Source: Bacteroidota bacterium
Lineage (GTDB): Bacteria; Bacteroidota; Rhodothermia; Rhodothermales; Bin80
Length of the DNA: 5,883 nt
Reading direction: 5' to 3'
Assembly (NCBI GenBank): GCA_026702635.1
Contig: JAPPBZ010000193.1
Span: 1 to 5,883, forward strand
Shown: piece by piece, positions 1 to 5,883 of the stretch
Layout of the letters: every line of letters begins with the position of its first letter
Position numbering within the stretch: the first letter of the stretch is position 1
Position numbers and translations under genes: made by a program
Notes under the pieces: generated by a model
The model's database searches: none
What the model saw: only the letters and a program-made list of their open reading frames with translations
What the model was told of the DNA's origin: nothing

Positions 1-2769
1 ATTGCCAGCAAATCCTGAAAGATCTTCCCAGGTATTCCCCATATCTTCGGTTCGGAGCACTTTGGGCTGGCATCCAACTCCAAATGTAACGTAAGCCGTA
101 GCACGAGTAAAGGGGTGCGTTGCTAATCCGGCAATTTGGGCCGACGGTGCAAAGCTGGGAGCGGTAACTGGCCGGAACTCCACGTCAGAAAGACGGCTTA
201 GGGCATTTTCAGACACATGGAGCACTCTGCCGCCACCCGTCTGCGTCAACCTATATCCTGCCCAAACGACCGAGGGATCCGCAAGAGAAACACGCACTCT
301 GCCACCATTTCCTCCTCCCCATTTTTCCGCATCCGGAGGCCTAATTGCATCCCACTGACCTCCGAAATTAAGTGATCGAAGTAGACCAGCCTCGGGCGAT
401 ATTGAAAAGACTGCGTCCTTTGACTCTGGTGTCCATCCAATGGATGTCAGAAATTGTCCTTCGAAATTACGAATGTTACCAGCTACAAACCAATCCCCAC
501 CGCCGCCGTCAAGCGATCGTGCGATCAAATTACCTTGAATTGACCCCATCAGAGAATCAGAGGACTTCCAGACCACATCAAACCCATCTCCACCCAGCGC
601 CTCTTCACTCGGCCATCCACGACGACTGCTGGGGCTAAATCCAGAGAGCCAAGAGCCATTATCCTGTGTACCCCCAAAATATCTTGGAAGATTTGGATGC
701 TTGGTTGCGTCATAAAACTGTGCTGTATTGAAACCTGGAGTCTCGTCTCCCTCGACCCAATTCTCTCCGCTGTCAAGTGTAAAGGCCGCACCCCCATCAT
801 TTGCATTCAGGATACGGAACTCATTCGTACTTGGATTAATCGGCAAAACCGTAAGGGCATGATGATCTACGTGGACGTTCCCATTTTCCCACAGTTCCGT
901 ACTGCGGTACTGCCCCTCTATGGCACCAAAGTCTATGTCTAAAATTCCAGCTGGAGGGGAGCTAGGGTCCCATTCTTCTTCCAAATCCGGAGCGAGAATT
1001 GGCCAGAAAAAATACATAAGACCTTGACTGAATCCTCCATTTTCTGTATACTCAGTCTTGGGCGCGGAGGCGTTATAGTCATACTTTGAAATAAAAATAT
1101 ATTCTCGGCTATGTGTCTCTCCCGGCCCATCAGTATTTACAGGTATAAGGCTCCATTCTCCATCATTTGCCTGGTCTCGGAATGAGACCATCAATTGTCG
1201 ATTTCTGTCTGTATCCCAAACCTGAAACGGGACCTCAACATAGTCAGCATACATGTATTCAGGATATGTAATTCCTGCCCCCCCATCCGCGTTGATACCA
1301 CCGTTGGGAGGTACAGTGAATCGATGTGCCATTTGTGTGAGTCCAGGTCCAAAGCGAACCTCAACAGATGTCATTTCGCTTATGGAAATATCTTGGGCAC
1401 CGTCGTCTAAATAGCCTACATCCAGTGCACCACCTGCAAACGGAGCCCCAAAGTTCTGAAAGACCAGAAAGGGGGTACTATTTTCGAAGCGAGTGATGCC
1501 TCCAGTCTCAAACGTTGCATCATTATTGACCCATGCTTTCCAGCGGAAGACGCCGCCAACATATACGGTGTCTGGAGAATATGGGTGAACAGCTATTGAA
1601 TTGTTATACCACCCCTGAACACCTAGAAAAGTATTAGCCTGAGAGGGTGTATCTCTCGAAAATTCGATCAGACGCCAAGTATTCCCGTTATCTACAGAAC
1701 GATAGAGATCTGAGATTGGGGCTTGCAGCCCTTGTTGGCTAGTACCTACTCGATTCCCACCAAGACCCTGAACTGAAGCCCAGATAACTTCAGGGTTGGA
1801 TTCAGAAATCGCCAGCTCAATCCGCCCTGCACCATATACGAAACCTCTAAATGAGTCTTCCCATGTGTTTCCACCGTCGGTAGATTTAATAATCGCAGTT
1901 CCGTTGACCGACGCAAACTGAATGTTAAAATTATCTCTGTTAACCTTCAGATCCTGCACGCGCAACCTGTCCGTGTCATAGACTTTTTCGAACGATTCTC
2001 CTCCATTTTCAGTGCGGAATATTGCCCCGTTGGTTACGACAACAACAATATCTGGATTGTCGGGATGTATCGCAAGTCGGTTAATAAAACGCCAGTCCTG
2101 ATCCACACTTACAGCCGATGCGGTTAAATGGGTCCAGGTTTCTCCACTATCCGTTGACTTAAACATTCCAACTCCGGTACTGGCATCAACATTGCTAAAG
2201 CCCTCTCCGGTCCCGAAGTACACCACGTTGGGATTACTTTGAGATACATCCAAAGTGGTTGCTGCAAGACTGGGCAAATGGTCGGTCAGCGGCGTCCATT
2301 CGACTTTTTGTAGTCCGAACGACTCGGAACGACGGGCCTTCCATACGCCTCCCCCCACGGAAGCAACATACCATGTATCCCCGGAACGATCCGTCAGGTC
2401 CTGTACGATTGCACGGCTTCTCCCACCCACATGACCTGGTCCACGCTCAAACCAGTTTAATGTGGTTGCGCTGCGGCCACGCTTCGCATTCCTCAAAATT
2501 GCTTTTTGGAACTCCCGCATTTTGTGCCCGGGCGGGTAGGGGGCATATCCATCATTGAGTCCTTCAATATCTGCAAAATACTCCCGGAATTTGTCCGGAT
2601 AGCCAAACCGATCCTTGATAAACTTAGATTTTTCAGATTTCAGACCACGTTCTACTGGGGGCGCAGTCGACGGAAGGAATAAAACTCCAGCCGAGAGTAT
2701 AACAAGAATCAGAGCCGCTAAGCTGACAAAGAATGTTTCTCTGCCCAAAACTGGTTTAGGATGTATCAT
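1..2769 (-). CDS. Large exported Asp-box (BNR/VPS10-like) beta-propeller protein, C-terminus outside window
   Basis: The frame opens at ATG 2769-2767 and stays open for 923 codons to base 1, so the 3' end is missing. An in-frame TGA lies about 60 bases upstream with no other ATG, GTG or TTG between, which fixes this start; no Shine-Dalgarno is evident. Residues 12-33 are a hydrophobic signal peptide or anchor, with no lipobox cysteine. A charged linker (about 40-104) leads to the motif NWFERGPGHVGGRSRA (105-120) and GGGVWKA. Asp-box motifs (S-x-D-x-G-x-T-W) occur at 205-212 (STDSGETW), 253-260 (degenerate), 296-303 (STDGGNTW), 358-365 (SVDNGNTW), 664-671 (TLDSGENW), 799-806 (SLNFGGQW) and 907-914 (TEDMGNTW). 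GGTQDNGS (699-706) and HVDHHAL (633-639) are also typical of this group. Residues about 415-620 lack Asp-boxes and look like an inserted domain. Such proteins are usually secreted or surface-exposed, often with a C-terminal sorting tail, which cannot be seen here. Asp-boxes are structural, so glycosidase activity is not established. Confidence 0.9.
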   Translation of the reverse strand, partial: MIHPKPVLGRETFFVSLAALILVILSAGVLFLPSTAPPVERGLKSEKSKFIKDRFGYPDKFREYFADIEGLNDGYAPYPPGHKMREFQKAILRNAKRGRSATTLNWFERGPGHVGGRSRAIVQDLTDRSGDTWYVASVGGGVWKARRSESFGLQKVEWTPLTDHLPSLAATTLDVSQSNPNVVYFGTGEGFSNVDASTGVGMFKSTDSGETWTHLTASAVSVDQDWRFINRLAIHPDNPDIVVVVTNGAIFRTENGGESFEKVYDTDRLRVQDLKVNRDNFNIQFASVNGTAIIKSTDGGNTWEDSFRGFVYGAGRIELAISESNPEVIWASVQGLGGNRVGTSQQGLQAPISDLYRSVDNGNTWRLIEFSRDTPSQANTFLGVQGWYNNSIAVHPYSPDTVYVGGVFRWKAWVNNDATFETGGITRFENSTPFLVFQNFGAPFAGGALDVGYLDDGAQDISISEMTSVEVRFGPGLTQMAHRFTVPPNGGINADGGAGITYPEYMYADYVEVPFQVWDTDRNRQLMVSFRDQANDGEWSLIPVNTDGPGETHSREYIFISKYDYNASAPKTEYTENGGFSQGLMYFFWPILAPDLEEEWDPSSPPAGILDIDFGAIEGQYRSTELWENGNVHVDHHALTVLPINPSTNEFRILNANDGGAAFTLDSGENWVEGDETPGFNTAQFYDATKHPNLPRYFGGTQDNGSWLSGFSPSSRRGWPSEEALGGDGFDVVWKSSDSLMGSIQGNLIARSLDGGGGDWFVAGNIRNFEGQFLTSIGWTPESKDAVFSISPEAGLLRSLNFGGQWDAIRPPDAEKWGGGNGGRVRVSLADPSVVWAGYRLTQTGGGRVLHVSENALSRLSDVEFRPVTAPSFAPSAQIAGLATHPFTRATAYVTFGVGCQPKVLRTEDMGNTWEDLSGFAGN

Positions 2770-2792
2770 TTTCGTAAAGATGATTAAGGGTA

Positions 2793-2806
2793 TGGAAGCG
2801 CTTCCA
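2793..2806. promoter_or_regulatory. Candidate LacI-family operator (perfect 14-bp palindrome)
   Basis: TGGAAGCGCTTCCA is its own reverse complement and fits the LacI/GalR-family half-site pattern TGnAAnCGnTTnCA at every defined position, including the central CG. It sits 23 bases upstream of the ATG of the minus-strand propeller gene, a place where bound repressor could block transcription. It is about 135 bases upstream of the plus-strand gene. No LacI-type regulator gene is in the window, so the cognate protein and effector are unknown. Confidence 0.6.
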
Positions 2807-2836
2807 AGAAGAAAGTTACGTCAATTTTCCCAACTC

Positions 2837-2857
2837 GCCCCCTCACTTCACGGGGGC
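2837..2857. repeat. GC-rich inverted repeat in the divergent intergenic region
   Basis: GCCCCC (2837-2842) and GGGGGC (2852-2857) can form a perfect 6-bp stem around a 9-base loop, TCACTTCAC. No T-tract follows on either strand, so it is not a standard intrinsic terminator. If the propeller gene is transcribed from the -10-like box just upstream, the hairpin would lie at the very 5' end of that mRNA and could stabilise it. The right arm can also pair with GCCCC at 2873-2877. Confidence 0.45.
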
Positions 2858-2860
2858 CAC

Positions 2861-2866
2861 ATTCTA
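2861..2866 (-). promoter_or_regulatory. Possible -10 box for the propeller gene
   Basis: On the minus strand this reads TAGAAT, one mismatch from TATAAT. Eighteen bases upstream lies TCAACA, a 4/6 match to TTGACA. Transcription would begin near 2854, leaving a leader of about 85 bases that contains the palindrome at 2793-2806. Bacteroidota-type bacteria often use a different promoter consensus and the -35 match is weak, so this is only a candidate. Confidence 0.22.
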
Positions 2867-2875
2867 CTGACAGCC

Positions 2876-2901
2876 CCATGGTAATGTTGATCATTCCATG
2901 G
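2876..2901. repeat. Long imperfect inverted repeat (hairpin or operator) upstream of the plus-strand gene
   Basis: The left arm CCATGGTAATG (2876-2886) and right arm CATTCCATGG (2892-2901) form a 10-bp stem with one bulged T and a 5-base loop, TTGAT. The arms each contain the palindrome CCATGG. It ends 39 bases before the ATG of the glycosyltransferase-methyltransferase gene and overlaps the weak -35-like region for the opposite gene. It could be a binding site for a dimeric regulator or an RNA hairpin; the sequence does not distinguish these. Confidence 0.4.
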
Positions 2902-2940
2902 TAGCAAAAGCGGAGCACAATCAATAAGATAGTACAGCCA

Positions 2941-4794
2941 ATGATTGCTCTATTGCGGTCAATTCCAGTATGGCAGTGGATGTTCCATGTTGGACTATGT
3001 GCTTCAATTTTTGTGTTGGGACTTGTCTCTGTTGATCGGGGACATCTCCCTCTCGTATTTGGTTTGGTCGCATTTGGGAGTGTGTGCTGGATATTGTGCT
3101 GGCGTATAGGAAGGTTTTCCCTTAAAACGGTCCTCGTATATGCTTTCCTGTTCCGGCTATCTCTCATAGGTATTCCGCCATCTCTTTCGGATGATGCTTA
3201 TCGCTATGTATGGGATGGACTGGTTCAGCATGAAAGTGTAAACCCATACAGATTCGTTCCGGAAGAGGCATCTCTTGCTGATCTTCAGCAGGACATCATT
3301 TTTGAACGCCTGAATTCTGAATCCTTTATCAGCGTATATCCACCATTTTCGCAATTGATTTTTAGGGTTGGCACTGCATGGCATCAACCCGATGGGTTTC
3401 TGAGCTATTATTTAATCAAAGGATTCTTCATTCTTGCCGAACTATTCGCCATTCTGGTACTTGCCCGACTTGTGTCAGCGGGGTTTGTCCTTCTATATGC
3501 ATGGAATCCCGTTGTCATTCTGGAAACAGCGGGCCAGGCTCATTCAGAGTCGGCACTCCTGTTGGCACTGATCTTGGCGATCTATCTCGTCCAGAATAAT
3601 CATGGGAGGTGGGCTTCTGTTTTTCTTGCAATCGGAGGCTGGATCAAATTATTCCCGTTTCTTTTTTTTCCATACCTGTGGAGGCGATATGGTTGGAATG
3701 CTGTTTGGCCGGGTGCAATCACAGCAATTCTGCTTGCACTCCCGTTTGCCGCTCCATACGTCCTATCGAACGTTTCGGGGTCACTTGACCTGTATGCTCG
3801 ATTTTTTGAGTTCAATTCCGGCTTCTACTATAGCCTGAAATCTGGAACGCAGTGGCTAACCGGCGAAGATTGGAGTAAGCAACTGGGGCCTTTTCTGCGG
3901 TTGATATTTCTGTGCAGTCTCCCAGTTTTGTACATCTTGGATCTATTGCAGCGCTGGTCTTTGGCACGAGCAATGCTCATTACAACAGGCTGCTATCTTG
4001 TCTTGAGCACAACCGTTCATCCATGGTACCTGCTAGTTCCGTTGTTTTTAGCCGCAAGCCTACAAGCTCACGGGTGGCATTGGATTTGGCTTGGAGTATG
4101 GTCCATAGGGACCTATCTCCTTTATGTGGGTGGCCCGTATTGGACGTTCGTCATTGTTGGATGGGCAGGGTGGGGCATTGCTGGAACACTTCGATATGCT
4201 CCAAGATGGTTACAGAGTTTGATGCGCGCAAGGGCGAGTAAAAAATTCAAAAAAATCCAGCCATTTTTCCCGAAAGACATTCGTGCAATGACCGTTCTGG
4301 ATTTAGGTTGTGCCGAGGGGTATGTAGGAGAATCCATCCAAAAGGGATTGGGAGCAAGTGTCTCACTTGCCGATGTTGTTTCGATGAATCAAACAGATCT
4401 TCCCCATATTTCATTAAAACAGGGGCCCTTACCATGGCCTTCAAAGCACTTTGACGTGGTACTGCTCTACTACGTATTACATCATGCAAAAGACGCTGAA
4501 ATGTTACTCCGTGAGGCGATGCGTGTCTGTCGAGGCAGAGTAATCGTAGTTGAGTCCGTATATACAACATCCTTCCAGAACAAACTTTTAGCGATCCTGG
4601 ACCGATTGGCGAACCGCCTAAGATCGTTTGGGAAGATGAATGCCCAGGAAGAAGACTTACACTTCAGAACCTCGCAGCAATGGCGCGAATTATTCTTTGC
4701 GAACAAGGCTAACATGATCGCTGAGTTTGAATCTAACATGGTTCTGTTCACCGTGGCTGGATTCGTTCTCCAGCCCAGCACAAAGCCAGCCTGA
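2941..4794 (+). CDS. Fused GT-C polyprenyl-phosphate-sugar glycosyltransferase (MptB/GT87-like) and class I SAM methyltransferase
   Basis: The protein has 617 residues. About 12 hydrophobic segments span residues 14 to 416, for example 14-31, 61-77, 158-177, 224-246, 316-336 and 399-416. GT-C landmarks are SDDAYRYVWDG (83-93) with the acidic pair of the first outer loop, NPYR (101-104), YPPFSQ (133-138), the K236-containing segment before LFPFLFFP, and TTVHPWYLL (357-365). These resemble polytopic mannosyltransferases that use lipid-phosphate sugar donors in the membrane. A basic linker (about 420-440) leads to a cytosolic methyltransferase. It has motif I VLDLGCAEG (452-460), acidic D478 after strand 2, FDVVLLYYVLHHAKD (504-518) and RVIVVES (533-539), as in Methyltransf_11 enzymes. 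The start is the first ATG after an in-frame TAG at 2902-2904, with no clear ribosome binding site. An internal start at M428 could give a free methyltransferase. The sugar, acceptor and methylated substrate are unknown. Confidence 0.87.
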   Translation: MIALLRSIPVWQWMFHVGLCASIFVLGLVSVDRGHLPLVFGLVAFGSVCWILCWRIGRFSLKTVLVYAFLFRLSLIGIPPSLSDDAYRYVWDGLVQHESVNPYRFVPEEASLADLQQDIIFERLNSESFISVYPPFSQLIFRVGTAWHQPDGFLSYYLIKGFFILAELFAILVLARLVSAGFVLLYAWNPVVILETAGQAHSESALLLALILAIYLVQNNHGRWASVFLAIGGWIKLFPFLFFPYLWRRYGWNAVWPGAITAILLALPFAAPYVLSNVSGSLDLYARFFEFNSGFYYSLKSGTQWLTGEDWSKQLGPFLRLIFLCSLPVLYILDLLQRWSLARAMLITTGCYLVLSTTVHPWYLLVPLFLAASLQAHGWHWIWLGVWSIGTYLLYVGGPYWTFVIVGWAGWGIAGTLRYAPRWLQSLMRARASKKFKKIQPFFPKDIRAMTVLDLGCAEGYVGESIQKGLGASVSLADVVSMNQTDLPHISLKQGPLPWPSKHFDVVLLYYVLHHAKDAEMLLREAMRVCRGRVIVVESVYTTSFQNKLLAILDRLANRLRSFGKMNAQEEDLHFRTSQQWRELFFANKANMIAEFESNMVLFTVAGFVLQPSTKPA

Positions 4795-4811
4795 TATGCT
4801 CCATTGCTCAG

Positions 4812-4827
4812 TCATTCAGGGGAATGA
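4812..4827. repeat. Small hairpin in the convergent gap
   Basis: TCATTC (4812-4817) and GAATGA (4822-4827) form a 6-bp stem with an AGGG loop, in the 66-base gap between the stop of the glycosyltransferase-methyltransferase gene and the stop of miaA. It is AT-rich and has no flanking T-tract on either strand. A role as a bidirectional transcription end is possible but poorly supported. Confidence 0.2.
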
Positions 4828-4860
4828 ATCGGGCGATGGGGCTTTCAACATGAACCGAGG

Positions 4861-5811
4861 TCATTGCTGTGGTGAAGTCAGGATTGTTTCCAGCAACTCG
4901 TCAGTTGGGCTTTGCGCATAAATTTGGCGATATGTCTCATAGCGACGAAGCCAGGTCAATTGTCGTTTAGCATAGCGTCGGCTATTTCGTTTAATGAGTT
5001 CAACCATGTCATTCCAATCACAGTGGCCATCCAAATAAGTCAATGGTTCCTGATAACCGATTGATTTTAAGGCGGGTAATGTTCGATCCAGTCGCAGATC
5101 TCGAATCTGGCGATTCTCTTCTACGAGACCTGCTTCCAGCATTCGGTCCACTCGCTTTTCAATTCGCTGGTAGAGGGTAGGGCGCTCAAGTGTAAGTACC
5201 GTGACACAAAATTCATGAGGAGAGGGCGTAGGTTGACCATGAAATTTGGATAGAGGCGTACCGGTCAGTTCAAAAACCTCAAGTGCACGAACCAAGCGAG
5301 ATGTTTTTGTCGGATCCATCGTGCTAGCTGACTGTGGATCTATTTCTGAAAGCTCCTTGTAGAGGACCTCTTTCCCGAGTTCTTCAAGTCGTTTCTCAAT
5401 GTTTGTCCGTACAACTGGGTCGGAGGGTACTGTTGGAGACAAGCCATGTACAAGTGCATGCAAGTAGAGTGTAGAGCCACCGACTATAACTGGCACGCGG
5501 CCGCGTGCTAAAACCTCGTCAACACGTACAGAGGCCTGTTCGGCAAATAAGCCGGCGGAATATGGTTCACCAAGATTTAGTTCGTTAACGAAGTGATGGG
5601 GAACCTGCGCCAATTCATCGACGGTAGGCTTCGCAGAGCCGATCGTGAGTTCCTTATAGATCTGGCGGCTGTCAGCAGAAATAATCTCACCACCTAAAGC
5701 TTGAGCCAATCTCAAGCTCAGGGCCGTCTTACCCGTTGCGGTAGGGCCCGTAATTACATGGATTGGTGCCGCAGTTTTAGAGGACCTAATAGGTTGGATA
5801 ACTTGAGTCAA
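4861..5811 (-). CDS. miaA: tRNA dimethylallyltransferase MiaA
   Basis: MiaA transfers the dimethylallyl group of DMAPP to N6 of adenosine 37 in tRNAs that read UNN codons, giving i6A37 in the cytoplasm. From the TTG at 5811 the protein has 316 residues, a normal family length. It shows the P-loop GPTATGKT (22-29), SADSRQIYKELTIGSAKPT (45-63) with the catalytic-type Asp47, VGGSTLYLHAL (110-120), DPTKTSRLVRALEVFELTG (166-184), IGYQE (251-255) and the basic helix KRNSRRYAKRQLTWLRR (274-290). The frame is open to the right edge and has no ATG near its start. TTG 5811 is preferred because GGAG lies 8 bases upstream and the TTG overlaps the stop of the preceding frame. TTG 5829 would add six residues but lacks a Shine-Dalgarno. 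The usual Thr of the GGT motif is Ser here, a conservative change. The gene converges with the plus-strand gene, 66 bases away. Confidence 0.95.
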   Translation of the reverse strand: MTQVIQPIRSSKTAAPIHVITGPTATGKTALSLRLAQALGGEIISADSRQIYKELTIGSAKPTVDELAQVPHHFVNELNLGEPYSAGLFAEQASVRVDEVLARGRVPVIVGGSTLYLHALVHGLSPTVPSDPVVRTNIEKRLEELGKEVLYKELSEIDPQSASTMDPTKTSRLVRALEVFELTGTPLSKFHGQPTPSPHEFCVTVLTLERPTLYQRIEKRVDRMLEAGLVEENRQIRDLRLDRTLPALKSIGYQEPLTYLDGHCDWNDMVELIKRNSRRYAKRQLTWLRRYETYRQIYAQSPTDELLETILTSPQQ

Positions 5812-5882
5812 TTTCTTTGCTCCACGCAACGAAGATGCCGGTGACCGCCGTTCAGGTCCTGAACAACCACGCGCTGCCGTTC
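5808..5882 (-). CDS. Possible C-terminal end of an upstream gene, partial
   Basis: A minus-strand frame enters from the right edge and ends at TGA 5810-5808. Its last 24 residues include RQRVVVQDLNGGHRHLR. The stop overlaps the proposed miaA start (TTGA), a common arrangement in operons, and the stretch is richer in G and C than the rest of the window. The family is not recognisable from so short a tail. The miaA frame is also open through this stretch, so a longer MiaA N-terminus cannot be excluded, though its residues there do not resemble the family. Confidence 0.4.
   Translation of the reverse strand, partial: ERQRVVVQDLNGGHRHLRCVEQRN
5820..5823 (-). promoter_or_regulatory. Ribosome binding site deciding the miaA start
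   Basis: On the minus strand GGAG is followed by eight bases (CAAAGAAA) and then TTG at 5811-5809, a standard spacing. The site lies inside the last codons of the upstream frame, which fits translational coupling. The two other main genes lack such a site, so it is strong local evidence for the TTG start. Confidence 0.55.
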
Positions 5883-5883
5883 T

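Noticed and set aside
2259..2884. Two plus-strand open frames of 89-99 codons (2259-2558 and 2615-2884) opposite the propeller gene
   Set aside because: They are antisense to, or overlap the start of, a 923-codon frame with clear repeated motifs. Their translations show no recognisable domain and look like shadow frames.
2925..2930. TAAGAT as a -10 box for the plus-strand glycosyltransferase-methyltransferase gene
   Set aside because: It is only a 4/6 match, the predicted transcription start would be almost at the ATG, and no acceptable -35 sequence lies 16-18 bases upstream.
2784..3167. Minus-strand open frame of 127 codons spanning the divergent intergenic region
   Set aside because: It overlaps the start of the plus-strand gene in antisense and the translation is a low-complexity shadow without family features.
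4795..4860. Intrinsic terminator between the two convergent genes
   Set aside because: Only a weak 6-bp AT-rich stem without any T-tract is present, so it is listed as a hairpin and not as a terminator.
5835..5883. Plus-strand open frame starting at ATG 5835 and running off the right edge, with GC-rich third positions (MPVTAVQVLNNHALPF)
   Set aside because: It would begin only 23 bases from the miaA start on the opposite strand, leaving no room for divergent promoters, and it has no ribosome binding site. The minus-strand frame with the TTGA overlap explains the stretch better. It cannot be fully excluded with 49 bases.

Overview
The window looks like a chromosomal segment of a Gram-negative bacterium of the Bacteroidota/Rhodothermota/Balneolota type. 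This is inferred from the style of the long Asp-box repeat protein, the lack of clear Shine-Dalgarno sites before two of the three main genes, and moderate GC content. No marker fixes the taxonomy. No rRNA, tRNA, CRISPR array or insertion sequence was seen.

Layout: bases 1-2769 are one uninterrupted minus-strand reading frame of 923 codons that runs off the left edge. It encodes a large exported or membrane-anchored multi-Asp-box (BNR/VPS10-like) beta-propeller protein whose C-terminus lies outside the window. Bases 2770-2940 form a compact divergent intergenic region. It holds a perfect 14-bp palindrome matching the LacI-family operator consensus, a GC-rich hairpin and a second long hairpin. 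Bases 2941-4794 (plus) encode a 617-residue protein that joins a polytopic GT-C glycosyltransferase (MptB/GT87-like) to a C-terminal class I SAM-dependent methyltransferase. Bases 4795-4860 are a short convergent gap with only a weak hairpin. Bases 4861-5811 (minus) encode MiaA, the tRNA A37 dimethylallyltransferase. It probably starts at a TTG that overlaps the stop codon of an upstream minus-strand gene, of which only the last 24 codons are visible.

The genes do not form one obvious pathway. miaA is housekeeping and seems to be the distal gene of an operon entering from the right. The propeller gene and the glycosyltransferase-methyltransferase gene are divergent and share a regulatory region, so both could be envelope or surface functions under a sugar-responsive LacI-type regulator. 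That link is inference. The most notable items are the fused glycosyltransferase-methyltransferase and the LacI-type operator with its neighbouring hairpins.
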